NCBI GenBank assembly: GCA_028551475.1 | Contig: CM052357.1 | Coordinates: forward strand, 26,681,745-26,745,744 | DNA: 64,000 nt | Direction of reading: 5' to 3' | From: Casuarina equisetifolia | Lineage: Eukaryota > Streptophyta > Magnoliopsida > Fagales > Casuarinaceae | In this document: in pieces, positions 44,595 to 58,546 of the stretch | Position numbering within the stretch: position 1 is the first letter of the stretch | Layout of the letters: every line of letters begins with the position of its first letter | The notes under the pieces: model-generated | Databases searched by the model: none | The model's input: the letters and a program-made list of their open reading frames with translations, nothing else | What the model was told of the DNA's origin: nothing | Position numbers and translations under genes: made by a program

Positions 44595-46466
44595 TTGGTG
44601 AAATTTCTAAGTGTAAAAAGAACAGTTCAGAGAAAGTAGTATGAAGAAACTGCTCGTAGTATGAAGAAACTGATGTTCTTGCATGACCTCGGATGATAGA
44701 GTAATTTTAGGAAATTCTATAACTTTAGTTTATTGTGTTTTGAGACTTGTAATGAATCTTTATGTCTTCACTATGTTTATTGGTTCTTACTATTCCTTAG
44801 CTTGATGGCTGATCCACGCAACCATGGGCCTGCTTTCGACCTGTCCTAATCATGGTCATATGGGTTCTAATCCCCAACCAGCCTAAGAAAAGAATTTGAT
44901 GGATAAGCAGGACTTCATCAAAGGCATATTCCAAGAATTTGGTATAAACAATCATTAAGGTAGAGTGACAACTAATTCTCAAGATTTTCATTTTCAGATG
45001 GGTCTACCAAGTTTTAATGGAGGGATTTGTTGAATGTATAAAGACTCTTTAGTCATTTCCAACTAAAATGTGAAGCTTCTAACTAGTGGAAACATATCTC
45101 TCTCAAGAACAAAGCCTTCTGTACCTCGGACGAACAGTGCAACATGTCATATGGCTTCAAAATATTACTAAGAAAAGCACTAAAAAAATAGAAAAAGAAA
45201 AGAAAATGTTGGCCACCCTTTGTTCTGTATACTTATATTGTATATAATGTGTATACTATATTCTAAAATTCAATCACCTTAAACGATGTCACTCTCTGGT
45301 TCCTTTATCCGGCTCTTGCTTGTGCAGTTGGACAAGTATACGTGCGCTGTAAAACATAGAAAATGATGGGACAGGCGCTACATGTCCCTTCAACATTCAT
45401 AGAGTTTGCATAGTGATAACTTTAAAAAGCACTGATTTTGTTGTGTCTGACAAGGATTGATGGGTCTACGGGGTCTAAATGCCATCAATGAAGGAAGAAG
45501 ACGTAATCCCGATACTTTTATAATACATGGCACAGAATTTTGTGTTCTAGAAAAGAGTAATAGCAATTTTCAATTCTTTATTTATTTCTTGATACTTACA
45601 CTCTAATTTATTAATGTATGAATGTTCTACGAGAAATTTGTTTTTCTTAATTACACATTTTCAATCAGATAATTAAGATAGATTAACAGTTTATACGAGC
45701 ATACCCATTAGATTAGTTTTATTATTATGGGTTTTGAATAAACTATAATTCTTTTTAGAAAAATAAAAATTAAATAAGAATTTTTGCAGTCAAAGTAGTG
45801 AGCATAACGCCTAGTAGACTATATTTTATTATCTCACCCATTCAAAACATATCAAATTCTTTACAAAATTCAATCATACGGTAAAAGTATGGTACTATAA
45901 TTTTAAAAAATAAATTGAAATCCCCACACCGTCTTGTGCTTCGGTCGTAACATTTTGGCACGATAAATAGATGATAGTTGACAGCAAACGGCTATCATAA
46001 ATTAAATAGTCTCTAATTTTTCTATTTTTTTTTCTAATAAATCCAACGCGATGTTACTGCCTTTCCCCAAGGAAGTTTTTGGATTTGTTCACTAGAAAAA
46101 AAAATCAGAGACAAAGCAAGCAGACAAAGAGCCATGTTCTCAAAAATCCTTAAACCAATTGTTGTGAAAAATCATGGACATTCATCTCGCAGCAAGATTA
46201 TTTTTTTTCCCTGTCGAAAAGTTTTCTAGAGAATGATTTGAGTCAATATGTGAAAAGAATACGGCATCATTCACTGCAAATTTCTAGAGATGAAGAACAA
46301 TAATGCCTTGTACACATGCGAAGATAACCAAGAAATGAACCAAATATTGCAGAACAACAAAAATTAGTCTTTCAACGCACTTTAGACAGCTAAAGGAAGC
46401 AAAACCAAGGTAGATACAATGTGACTCCAAAAGCAAAGCCATGGAAGAGTAAGTAAATGGGAACAT

Positions 46467-46502
46467 AGAGAGAGAGAGAGAGAGAGAGAGAGAAGGGGGG
46501 GG
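46467..46502. repeat. GA microsatellite followed by poly-G
   Basis: About 13 GA units run into a G-rich tail of about 10 bases. Length is likely to vary between individuals. Confidence 0.9.
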
Positions 46503-49500
46503 GCTTATTTAGCGTACCTTTATCAAAGGAGATCCATGGAAGAGTAAATATTTAGGAAGAAAGAAAAGAAAAGGCCTTGGGAGATGACAGAAGTGTTTAA
46601 GGGTTTGGGTCCTTTTGGGGTTGATAAAAGAAGGGCAAATTATGCAGCACTAATGTTGTGGTGGTGAAGGCGTTGCAGACCATGAAATGAAAACCAAATC
46701 TTGTTCGCCAAACAGGCGGGGAATGTGGGGAATGGTTGACTTTTTCGGAGGCCAAAGAAGCAGAAACTTCTAACCATTTATTCCTTTTTTTGGGACCAAC
46801 TCAACAACTAGCCAGGCTGCGAGGGAAGATCCGGAACGTGAACGGTGGCATCATGCATGCACGGAGGTCTCGGAATTACAAAGACTTAAAAAGGATGCCT
46901 TTTCTGCATTGCTGATGAATGGTTGCTTGGTTTAAGACCTGAAAGAGAAGATAAAACGTCCAACCATCGATATCATAGTTATCTTCTTTTTATGGGTCCT
47001 CAAATGTATTCCAACCGTCGATTTTTAGGAAACAGAAACCTACCTCATCACATTTGATTCTTTAACCCACGTTATTGTTACATCTGTGGTAGGTCAGATC
47101 CTAGGTCTTGTCCTTGAAGGGTGGCAAAGCACTCATGCCTCCGTGTTGTATGATTATGTTGTACTAGCATCCTCTTATTATTATGGTACAACAATCTTTT
47201 AACAAGTCAATAAGGGTCGATAAGTACTTAGTTTAGATAAAAATAAGTGTTATATGAAAAAGTGTTATTTGGAACCAAGAGATTCTACATTTAATACTTG
47301 AATGTGTGAATTTAGATGCGTGGGTAAGAAAAAGAAAAAGAGAAAAAAAACATGCAAGTAATTCAATTCAAACTGTTCATTGAATGAAGAATTAGGAGAA
47401 ATTAATTGCACCTCTTGTTAGTTATCTAAGTTACAAATTAAGATTAGCTGGACCATACGAGATATTTAATTGCTTCTTAAAGTCTTATTGGGATAACCAA
47501 ATCAGCTTCATAATAACTTTCTAGGTGCTGAAATATTCATACAAGACTCCAATAAAAAAAAGAGAAGAAACATTTCTGTCAAATTTACATGATTAAGACT
47601 CTTTATTTAATATCAAATTGCTGAACACCACAAAGTATCAGCAACACAAAAGAATCTTTAAGTAAAATATTTCACAATATGTTATCATTCTTGATGTTCT
47701 AAAAGATATTACTTTTACATTATATTAATATTTTTGTCCACGTATTACAGCCTTAGTGCAAATAAGATTCCAAGGATATAAAATAACATCAAGAATGAAG
47801 AGTACTTTGGTTGATAAAGAAAACATAGAATCAATCCTGTTCATTTTTCTATTTGGTCAACTTGTCAGTTAATCTATAGATCTCCCCATTCAACACATGA
47901 TATATAATTTTTCTAACAAAAAATCCAAAGCTTCTTCACCCTTCCAAAGGAGATTTGGTGCACACAACTCGAAAAGAACAGGTACAAATGGGAAGAAGTG
48001 AAATCTGTTGACTTTTTGGCAAAGTTACCATCTTGCTCCGGTTCGGAGGGAGAGCTGGCTCTAACTCCTCTGCACGTAGGTGGCTGGTTCCCATGTCTCT
48101 ACGTGCAACTGCAGGGTTAGTGGCAGCAAGTGGGATGGAGCGTTATGTATTTTCTAAAGCCTTTGCTTCTTGAAAGTGCAGCGGCTGGCTCTAGGATTTA
48201 TACAGCTCTTGTTTCTTCAGGATAAGATAAGAAACAAAGATCACAACTTAATGGCTAAATGAAATAAAAGAGAAAAAAGAGACTAAGGTATTAAATTGGC
48301 TTATAAAGGATGAATACATTTTATTCTAATTTTTTTTTAAAAAATAAGATTTAGGTAATCTAAGACATTTTTATACCATTTATAATATGCCTATTCATAG
48401 ACTATAAGTTTTATTAGGGAAGTAATACATTTCCTTTATGTGTATAAGATCAAAATTTTGTGCCAAAAATATGATTTCTTGTAATGAAAAGTAAATAAAA
48501 GAAGTACTCTTTTAACTCCTTAATTTTCTTTTAGATTGAGATTCGGACTTCTAACACTTTTGATATATCATTTTCGAAATTTAGATTTTGATACAAAGTC
48601 TTAAATTAGAATTTGACAAAGCAGTCTTACTAAGAAAATATTCACATATTCCAATTCTATAAAAGTTTATGAACATTCATCTGGCAAAAAGAAAAAGAAT
48701 AAAAAAGTGTATACTTTTAATTTATGAGGATCTTCCTTTAAAATCAACTAGAATCATGCAAAACTTATATGTTAATAAGAGTTTATTAAGAAAGTGGTGA
48801 AAAAGAAAATTGTTGGCTTCAACAATGGCTCAAATTCCCCAATAATTCACTTGGAAACTTCATGATTAGTTCCACATCGGCTTAAGATTTCCAAATCTGT
48901 TGAAAGATTCAACTGATATTTCCAACGAACAGCGTTTCTATGAAGGCTTCAAAAGAAGGGCAAAAAACTTCGCAAGTGCAATAAAGTAGGAGCGTTGTCC
49001 GGCTAGAAGTGCTGCCCAATAACTTAGAAACCGACCAAATTTAATAAACAATGGTTTTCCATTTGGCAGATTCAGAATCAAGTTTCGTCATGCTCGAGGT
49101 AAGTTCCCCTTGGTTGCAGGCGACGGTGTGTTATTTACTATTAATCTACTTTTGATTAGTTTGGCTCTGAGATCATTATTTAGAAACATTAAAGCAATCA
49201 CTGTTCATGGGTTCAACTGGGCATGTTCACAAATACATTAATGCTGGTTAAATAATGCACAAATGTAATTACCTTTATGCATAAGAGCTAAAGCTGTTCT
49301 TATGAAAACCTGTGGAGCTACAGCAGAAATATGCAGATTGCAACGAATGTGAAAGATCCCACAATAGGAAAAGTAAAGGCACCCTTTTGGCTCATCTCAG
49401 AAACTACGACTATTATATGATGATTCTCCTGTAGAAATTGACGATGTCCAGAGCTACCCCGGGCCATAGATTGCCAAGTTCATTACATTCCACCAAACAC

Positions 49501-50871
49501 CCATGATGTAAAGTGCCCAACTTGAGCTCCATCCTGTTGCAACTCTGACCATGCATGAGTAGTTCTTGTTTTGTGTGTTCTGTCGAGGGAAAAGAAAAGC
49601 AACTTTAGGCACCCACAGAAAAAGAAGTTCACCAAGCCTTTTAAGGGGAATTGTTTGGTTCCTGTGTGCTTCTCGTGGGAGATGCCACTTGGAACTCAGA
49701 ATCGGACAACTAGATGAGGCTTAAAAGAGCTACTAAGGCTTTATCCATACGACACTTCATCTTAAAATATAACACGGCCGTCTAGTGGCTAAAGCCAGGC
49801 TGTGCATTATTGTTTTCTTAGTAGTTAATGTGCAAATGTTGTCCAATTTGCGTCACGCCATGCTTTTGCTTTTTTTTTTTCTTTGTAGTCTAGGGTCATG
49901 AATTACGTCATAACATGAAGTGGTTCAAGCTTATCTTTATTTAGCTGGCAAACAGGAAGTGGGGAACCAGAATCTACTAAAGTGAAAGCTAGATCCTCTC
50001 TTAATTAAACCTTGAAACTCCCGATAAATTTTCCATCAATGTCTCGTTTCTTTCCTTCTTCTGAATTGAATTGAATTGTCTTTTTCAGAAGAACAGGGAT
50101 GAAGTTAATCATGGAACAGGCCAAAAGACATATGGGTTACTCGTAGCCGGCCAGGACAGACAGCCGCCAAGTTGGAATGAAAAGACTTCTGTTTAAGCTT
50201 TCCTTGGCATCCTATTTGCCTTGGAAGGAAGTTAGTTCCACTTTTACCTCTTGAAGAAAAGAGGAATCGGTCCTAAAAGCCAGAACAGAAGCAATCCCAT
50301 GGCCTGTATTCAACAAGGTTTAACTTGAGCCTAGAAATTCCTCTCACAAAGGTTAGGAGCTTAGAAAAAACTATACAATAATCGTCCAACTTATAACACT
50401 AGGACTGTAATAAGAAAATATTTACATAATCTATGGACAAATAGTTTTCCAAATTAGCCTGATTCTAATATATCAAGGATTATGCCATATAGTAAATATC
50501 CCATGTCGTATCAGGAAAATATAAGAGAAAAATATTCTTGTAGATCTCTAGTACTTCCGTTCATATTACAAATAAAAACTTTATTTTGCCTCCAAGATCT
50601 TACCCAAAATCCTAATAAACAGGGAAGAGTTGAGAGGCATGAGAGGAAAAGGTGCTAACCAGGTCAGAGACGACAGTGATTAGTTGGCTCCTATCTCTAT
50701 TGTGTAATGCTTTTCATGTCTTCCATTGTGGTGTTCAAGAAAATGGTGCCGGACCAACAGCTTGGAACCACCCCACCTCTAAAAGAACCAAACAAAAAAA
50801 CAAAAGCAATAGCAACCTCTCTAGAACTAACACAAAAGTATTCATTGTTTTAGCAAAATTCTAGTAAAGAA

Positions 50872-51402
50872 ACAGTGTTTTCTTCTAAAGGTGAAGAAGT
50901 ACCCTATTGACCAAAACTAAAGGAACGAGTTTTGTGGAAAGCTTGAAGAACCCAGAAACTCTAGTCAATTATACACATTAAACCCATCTCTGTCTAATAA
51001 TTTGGTGAAAGAAAAAGGAAAAATCAACAGTAAATGTCAGTCTCACAACTAAAAGGAGCTTATCAATTTCACAAGAGCTTATCATGCTCTCCACTCCTCT
51101 CGGACCCCCACCTGATCCACATAAAAAGAAAACATTTTTTAAGTTTGAGTTTCTTAAAAAAACTATTTTTAATGTTTAAAGTTTTATTCTTTTTATCTAA
51201 ATTTTTCGGTGCCCTAATAGTGTTTTCTTCTAAAGGTGGATAAGTAGGGTATTGACCAAAAATTCGAAGAAAAGAAGCAAAAAGGTGTGAACAAAAGAGA
51301 AGAATCCAACAACTCTAGTCAATTTTGCACATTAAAGCCCATCGCTCTCTAATAATTTCATGGACGAAATAGGAAAAACAACAGTATATGTCAATTTCGC
51401 AT
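50872..51402. repeat. Diverged direct duplication, two copies of about 175 bp
   Basis: GTGTTTTCTTCTAAAGGTG begins a block at about 50875 that recurs at about 51221. Shared landmarks in order are TATTGACCAAAA, AACTCTAGTCAATT, CACATTAAA, TCTAATAATTT, AGGAAAAA-CAACAGTA and ATGTCA. The offset is about 347 bp. No coding function is seen. Confidence 0.75.
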
Positions 51403-51884
51403 ATTAAAAACCATCATAATCACAGAATATTAATTATCAATATTTTTTATTTAAAATAAGAAAGAAAGATAGAAAGAAAGAAAGAAGAAAGAAAAACCTT
51501 AAAAATGAGGCCACGAGCCTGCGTTCCCAGTTGAGGATGATGTCATCATAGTCATAGCAGCCGTGGATCTCTGACCTTTTCATCCAACGGTTGAGATCTC
51601 GCCGAACTCCTTGGACGGCAAAACTAGTCTCCTTGTCCCGCGAGTCCGTTTGGTTTTTGTGTTTGCTTTGAGTTACAGTGTTCTTCGTGACCCCACAGAA
51701 AAAGGGTCCTCCTTAATAAGAGGGGAGTTTGCTTAGCCTTCGATATTTGGGACACGTTTTTGCTCATTTTTCGTTTCTCTCTCTCTGAATGCGTCTGTAG
51801 TTTCTCGCTCAAAAGTCCAAAGCTGTGAAACTCTTTTCTTCCTGGTATTCTAGGGGAGAAGAACAACAAGAAGAGTCAGAAAAG

Positions 51885-53748
51885 GTACAGCGAGGATTGA
51901 AGGCAGGCTTTTTCTATGACCTTTTTGATTGAATTATCATTAATCCAATTGAACTTTCATTTCCTGTATATGGGGCCGGGTTTTTTCTTTGGCTTTGCCT
52001 TTTAATCAATATTCGTCGGATTATTTCTCGATGAATTTGGAATCGATTGCTTCTGGGTCAGAGAGAAAGGCACTCGATTGTTTTTGCTTTGCCAGACGTG
52101 GGTTCTTTTCTTTTTTTCGAATTTTTTTTTTCGTGTGTTGAGACCTGGTTTTGGTTTTCTTCTGGTGCAGCCATGATTGTCTTGTCGCAATCAATTCTGT
52201 GTTCCGTTTCTTGGAAAATATGGGAGGAGCTTTATGTCTTTCTCTCTTCCTTCCCTTCTTTTTCCTTCTATTTATTCGGCGAGATTATGATTGTGATGAA
52301 TGATTTTCGCGTATGGTTTCTGTGTGGGACTTGAGTTAATTTGGAATTGGATTTTTAGAGCGCAATTTTTTTTTCTTTGTGGTTAAAAATTCTTTTTGCG
52401 TTGGATTGTCGAAATTATAGGGAGCCAAAAGCTATAGTTGTTTTCCTCTCCCTTGTTTAATGAAATTCTATACTGTGGGCTTGTTCAGCTTTGTGAGCCC
52501 TGATATCACGGAGAAAAAATAGAAAACGAAGGATTGTGTGGAGAATAATTCAATCAAAGGTTATGTCGTTAAAAAGTGGAAAGAGACCCTCTTTTTAGGG
52601 GTTGAAAATATGGTCATATGGCCATCTGGGTCCTCTCTTTCTTCCTTTATTTGCTGTTTGGTTCTCTTTGTGGGAATAAGTTTAGATCACTTGGTCGCCA
52701 AGGTCTTCTTATATCTTTGCGCTCAGTTTTCTCCTTTGTCTCTTTCTTTTGTGAGATCGTTTTTGCGCTTCTCTGAATGTTTATGCTCGATTATGAACAA
52801 ATTTTAACTTCTGGGGAAGTGAGTTTCTTCTGCCACCTGCTCTTTTCCTTATTTGATTGGTTGTGAGGCCTTTCTTCTCGGTTGACATCAAATTTTGTGC
52901 TGGTAATTCTTTGCTATTTAAGAGTTTTCAAATTTCTATGCAGAAAGGGGCTTAATATACTTTAATAGAATTAGTAGGTGCGGCGAGGAGAATGTTGGTT
53001 GAAGATAGTATGTTTTTTGACCCTTTTACTGCTATATAATTACCCGTTATTCTGTTTGCTGCATATTACTTTCGTGCTTGATGGTCTTGTGATCTTCTCT
53101 AAGGAATTTTCTTTAATGTTATGACTACCTTAGATTTTTTATTTTTTATTTTAGTCTCTCTTTGAAGAAATTCTCAGACGTATTGCTGCCTTAGAAATTT
53201 TGAACCTGAAGTTCTGGCAAGAAATTGATTTTCTGTTGGAAAGATGTTCTGGAACTTGAGCTCTAAGGAGGTCTGGTGAATCAGCCTTCTGAGTAGAGCT
53301 TGGGCTTGATTTGCAAAAGTCACTAGAATCTGTTTAGGAAGCAGTTTCCCTGATTTCAGTTGCTGTGGATTTATTGGATCAATAACTTTAAGCTAGGTTC
53401 TTGTTTCTACCATCAGGTCTCATGCCGTCCATGTCTCCAGTGACCTTTGACTTGAATAAGTTTGCAAAGTTTGTATTTGGTAGTTTGAAGATTCCAAGCA
53501 ATACATAAGAAATGTCTGCTTTCATGTGGTTTGAGATTAACAGTGTATATCTCCTCATGAATCTTGATTTTCCTTGGTGAAATTTTCTGACCTTGTCTTA
53601 TTTAGCCGTTCTTTTATCTGTGTTTCCGTATTTGTTATGTTTGATTAGTTGCATGTCTAAGTAAGAAGGAATTTTCGTGTCATTATAGAGAATATAGCAC
53701 ACAATTGTATTACTCTTGCCAATAACAACCCAATTACTGTTCTTGTAG
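51885..53748 (+). other. Putative 5' UTR intron of the RING-H2 gene
   Basis: An AAAG|GTACAG donor at 51884/51885 follows a CT-rich stretch (51775-51790) that looks like a leader, and a polypyrimidine acceptor TTGTAG (53743-53748) lies 28 bp before the ATG. The 1.86 kb between is T-rich, as plant introns are, and has no gene-like frame. Long leader introns often raise expression in plants. The transcript start is not proven. Confidence 0.4.
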
Positions 53749-53776
53749 TGGACTGGAAGTGTACAGATACATATTC

Positions 53777-56164
53777 ATGGATGAGTATTCTGGTAAAAGA
53801 GCAGTGAACGGAATTGTTGTTCCTAGGAGGGGATCTGGTCTGGTGCTGAGGGATAATGCAAACGGTAGAGATACTAACGGTCCATTTTGCAGCCGAGCTG
53901 GTTGTGGTGGTAGGCTGAGCACTCAAAGAGCTGCTCAAAATGGCTGTTTGGAGAAGACCAAATCTTCTAGGCCTTCATTACGCTCTTCAAGTGGCAAGGA
54001 AATAATTGGAAGCTCCTCTAGGACATGCTCTTCAATCAATAGGGGAAGAAAATCTGTCACAGAAAATCAAAATAAGCTATCTTTGAAGTCGGAAACTGAT
54101 TCATCTGAAACTAGTAGTGTACTGGGTGAGCCGGATGTTTCAGAACTCACTTCCCCACCTGGAAAGATCCAGAGAGGGTCCGAGATTGTGGGGCCCAGCA
54201 GTACCAGAACAGTGGAGGTTGGAAGCTCTAGTGTATCACGGAAGAATCTTCATCATAGCACTGGACTACGCAATCAAGATACTGTAGGGGCTTCCCCCGC
54301 ATCTATGGGATCTAAGCACTCTGCCCAGGCCATGAGTGCTGGTGCTAGCAGGTATGGCATAAGAAGTCTCAGATGCAATCCAATATCTGATGTCATCCCG
54401 TCTGGTAGCTCCTCTTCAGATTCAAGCCTCAGCAAAAGGAAGGAAACAGTAAGAAGGAGAAATACAGAGGGAGAAAGTAGCTTCAGTACTAGGGGGAAGA
54501 AGATAAATGGGTCATCATTGGAGGGACGGAACTCCAGTTCCAGTCATGGCATCTCCATCTCTGATTCAAGACGAGCTAGAAATTTGCCTGCTAACAGAGA
54601 CAGTTGTGCGGCTTCAGTTAGAACTAGGAGATCAGTTAATGATCACACTAGAGGAAGGCTCTCCAATCAAGGAAATGGAAACAATCTGTCACCAAATGAG
54701 CCCTCTTTAGCAGTCCCTCAAATGCTTCAGCCTGATATGCCTTTTGATCTAAATGGTCGGAGCTCAGCACATCATTTCTCTGCAGAAACTTCCTTGAGTC
54801 CTGCTACATCATATCCTCGACCAGGAAGTCGCACTGAGAGATTACGTCGTGTGATGCCAGCCAATCTTTCTGAAGCAGGCAGAACCCACTCTTTGACAAA
54901 TCAGGATAGTAATCAGCGTTACAATATAGATGGGATTGCAGAGGTACTGTGGTTGGTTAGATTCTTTTAAGTACACTTCTTTGTTATGGTCTTGTAAGAA
55001 AGCTTAATTATGGTGCTTTTTTTTTCAATGATTTTTGTGCAGGTGTTATTGGCCCTCGATAGGATTGAACAAGACGAAGAGCTGACTTATGAGGTAGTTT
55101 ATGGGATTTTCACTTCATTTGATTTTTTCCCCCTTGTTTCCTTAGTTTCCACTTTTTTCTGATTACTGCTCATTGTTAATTCTTTTTGCTTGTTTTGCAG
55201 CAAATACTTGTTCTCGAAACCAACTTGTTTCTTAATGGCCTGTATGTGTATGATCAACATAGAGATATGAGACTGGATATCGATAACATGTCATATGAGG
55301 TTTGTGGAAGTGTTGCTATTATGCTTAACGTTCAATTATCTTTTGTTCTGTCTTGTCGGACTTATTTCTGGCTTGTAATTTCTTGGTGACACTAACCTGA
55401 ATTAAAAGGACTTTCTAGTCTTATTTGTTCCATAGCAATACCAATTTTGTTGACAAATTTATGTGTTGATGTTCGTTTGTGATGCATTTTCTCTGCTAAA
55501 TGAACAGGAATTATTGGCTCTAGAAGAGAGGATGGGAAACGTAAGCACAGCACTACCAGAAGAAGCACTGTCAGAATGCCTGAAGAGAACCATCTATGAG
55601 TCTGCACCTCCAGAGGGTGAAGCTGTGAGCTGCAATGGCGATAACGGTGATGTCAAATGCAGCATCTGCCAGGTTTTTCTCCCAAAAATGCTTTTTAATT
55701 TATGAATTTTCATGTGCTTAAAAACTATGGTAGAAAAGCTGGGTTCGCCTACCAAAGTCAAGTGTGAACTACCAGGGGTCAAGAACGCCAAAATGGGAAC
55801 TGAATAAACCTTAAAGACAAAGTACATCGCTAAAGTGAAACCAGTTGGGATTGAATTGGGTTACAGTCAATCCTCAGAACAAGTTTTTATAGACGGTGTA
55901 TATTGGTTTCTTCACAATTCCACAGTAGAAATGTTTCTTCATAAACATTTGCAATCCTTAAGATAGTGAGTTGAACAAGCTTTTCCTGATATTTAAGTAT
56001 ATTATCTTCTTCAGGAAGAGTATTTGCTTGGAGATGAACTGGGTAGATTGCAGTGCGACCACAGGTATCACGTGGTCTGCGTACAACAATGGCTGCGGTT
56101 TAAGAATTGGTGCCCTATATGCAAAGCATCAGCAGCCCCTTCATCATCCTCTTTGCAGTCTTAG
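53777..56164 (+). CDS. RING-H2 E3 ubiquitin ligase of the MBR/HIP1 (RHG1A) type
   Basis: This protein should transfer ubiquitin from an E2 to substrates; the group includes MBR1/MBR2, which act on MED25. Five exons, 53777-54943, 55043-55093, 55201-55299, 55508-55672 and 56015-56164, all phase 0 with GT-AG introns, give 543 aa. The first 389 residues are one large exon rich in Ser, Arg and Asn with no fold recognised. The C-terminal part has the group's helical block (VLLALDRIEQDEELTYE, DMRLDIDNMSYEELLALEER, IGNVSTAL-like MGNVSTALPEEALSECLK) and then the RING-H2 finger: CSIC, QCDHRYHVVC and CPIC supply C-C-C-H-H-C-C-C. The ATG at 53777 is preceded in frame only by a GTG at 53759. A likely 5' UTR intron lies at about 51885-53748. 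Substrate is unknown; the paralogue is not assigned. Confidence 0.9.
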
Positions 56165-56359
56165 TAGTTCTATTCATCAAATCAATTACAGGAGACTTGA
56201 CTTTTTTCTTTTGGTACAAATTAAGTCATTCTCTTCGTAGTCATTCATCTATTTTTCTCTCCAGTGTACATATCATATCTCTTTCATCTGAATTTACTAA
56301 TAAACCAGGCTATTGGCTTGAGGGGTGAACGTCAGATTGAAATTGTGAATGAAGATACT

Positions 56360-56360
<1 letters not shown>

Positions 56361-56398
<38 letters not shown>
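56361..56398. repeat. CT microsatellite in the 3' flank of the RING-H2 gene
   Basis: An almost perfect run of about 19 CT units lies about 200 bp after the stop codon, probably inside or close to the 3' UTR. Confidence 0.9.
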
Positions 56399-56399
<1 letters not shown>

Positions 56400-58503
56400 A
56401 GTCACTTTTGTTGTTGAGCAATTTTTTCTTTGATTTTCTCGGATCCCATTAGCCTCTGGCCCACCTCTACCGTTTTGGACTCATGTTATCATTGCCGACC
56501 TACCCTTGCAAAAATGCCCCTTATCGCTAGTCTTGGGGCTCGTGCAATCTCAATTTACTTTCACTTGTACTTGGAACAGTCTCATATTAGGTAGCCAGCA
56601 CCGTGTATAGTAAGTGAGAAGCATACCAAAAGGAAGGTAAAAAAGGAAGCATGGCATTAGAACAATTCATTGGAAGCGAACTAAAACAAAAAAAGAAGAA
56701 AAAAGAGAGAGGTCTCTGAGCTGCTGGCATGATTACACCACCTCTATTAACTGTGGAGTACGAGCAGATCCTGTAGTTGGGTATAGGCATTGACTTGTTG
56801 TAACTTCCTTTTATTTAGAATGTCACCAAGAACAGAGTGAACCATAAATCTCAGTGAGCTTCAGCACAAATGGAGCTCTTCCTTTTGTAAGAATAGGATG
56901 GAGGGTGAACTTGTGAATATAAACCCATTTGGTACCCGTGTGACTAAACCAATCAGGAACGAAACTGGGAAAATCATCACTTGACATACACTTGGAAAAA
57001 TTGTTAGATCGAAATCACCACCATTCTTATTTTCAGGTCAACCATGAATATTTTTTGTTTGTGTGTAAGTGAAGAAGAAATGCCAACATCTGATATCTAA
57101 AAATCATACGCATCTGATTGGAATGGAGAACATTCAAGAATATATATATTGGGCACCTACTAATTCTTTTTTTTTTCTTTTTCTTTTCTTTTTTGGTTCC
57201 TTTGTTGCTGCACTATAAAGCAAACAACAGAAGTTTGTGAGGAAAATTAGCTTTAAAGAAACTTGAGGTTGAGCACTTCTAAGAAATTAGATCCAACCTT
57301 TTTCAAGAACAATATCCCATAACAGGAGAATTGCTCCTTTCTTCAGAGCTTTTTTCACGTCCATACATTCTCGTCCCTAAGTCTTTTTTCACGCGTCTGG
57401 GTGGAGCAATACAAGCATAGTTTTGAACTTCCTCAAGATCTTATGACAATTAGCCATTTGTGTGCCATATCCCTAGCCTGAAGGACTTCTCACAAGTTAC
57501 TCCTAGCAAAATGACTTTCGTACTTAAGTTGAAGGACCGTTCTTCAAGATGAATCCAACTAACCTTTCAAAAAGTAACGTTATTCATAATGCAGTAACCA
57601 AAAAGCAACAGCGATAAGATCTATAGCCAGTTCACCACAATAGATACAAATATATGCAGAAGATACTTTCTATATTGGGTTTTCATACACCTAAACGTTT
57701 CCGAAGGGATAATTGCTATTCAAACAGAACTACAAGTAGGTTTCTATTTTGCCATTATAACTAGCAACTTCTAGGTGTGGACGGAGTATCGTTATGAAAA
57801 CAGAAAATTGAGCAAAATCTCAATTTTCCATAATATAAGACAGAGGTCCCTTAGCAAATGGACAGTACAAGGACTGCAAAAAGAAGATGCAGTCAGAACA
57901 TTGTTGAAAAATGATGCTGCTTTCAGATACCAAGCGTCCTTGTAACCATTTCAGATACCAAGCTTCAAAGTCCACCATATATTTATTCAAGCTCTCAGAA
58001 CTTAGAAGTGTCAGCACACGAATGAAACTATTTGAAGCAACAGTGCCAGATGACAAAGAAGAAGGATACTTGTGCATCAAAGACAAGTTCCATACATCCA
58101 ACAGAGACTAATAAATGAACTTTCAGCATAGTGCCCTGCTTCATCCTCAAAGAAACATAAAAGCATTTATTTTTCTCATGGTCTTAAGCTAAAGACTAAA
58201 ATAACAATATGTGCTGTGTCTGAAGTAGACACCGCACAATATACCAGTGAAGTTGTGATCCATTGAAGCTTTCAACGAAAAGGATGGAAGATGAAACCAC
58301 AACAGATCAGAAGGATACATTTGCGGGATGACAGTTGGAACCCACAACTTCTTCATTATGGATGCCTATCTTGATAAACAGTTGCCCCCTGAACCCATAC
58401 CCCAAGTTCTTTTCTAAATGAACAATAATAACCAAAAACAGGTGTTACTAAGCCTTCAATTGTTGTTTTAGCTCGCCTGTTCTTTGAAATTTTTTGAATC
58501 CTA

Positions 58504-58546
58504 CCCCCCCCCAACAACAACACACACACACACACACACACACACA
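58504..58546. repeat. Poly-C, CAA and CA compound microsatellite
   Basis: About nine C are followed by three CAA units and then about 14 CA units. Confidence 0.9.

Larger units (their letters stand above)
44600..51780. other. Long AT-rich spacer
   Basis: This 7.2-kb stretch between divergent genes (calmodulin-binding gene leftwards, RING gene rightwards) has no open frame above about 80 codons and no recognised RNA gene. Contents noted are a GA microsatellite with poly-G at 46467-46502, a 9-bp perfect inverted repeat at 48071-48107, a diverged direct duplication at 50872-51402, and an AAAG tract at about 51458-51495. Confidence 0.6.

Noticed and set aside
44797..44880. B-box-like GGGTTCTAATCCCC suggesting a second SINE or tRNA
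   Set aside because: There is no convincing A-box at the right distance, no cloverleaf and no A-tail.
47943..47958. CCAAAGGAGATTTGG resembling miR399
   Set aside because: Both ends of the mature sequence differ and no pairing arm is visible within about 150 bp.
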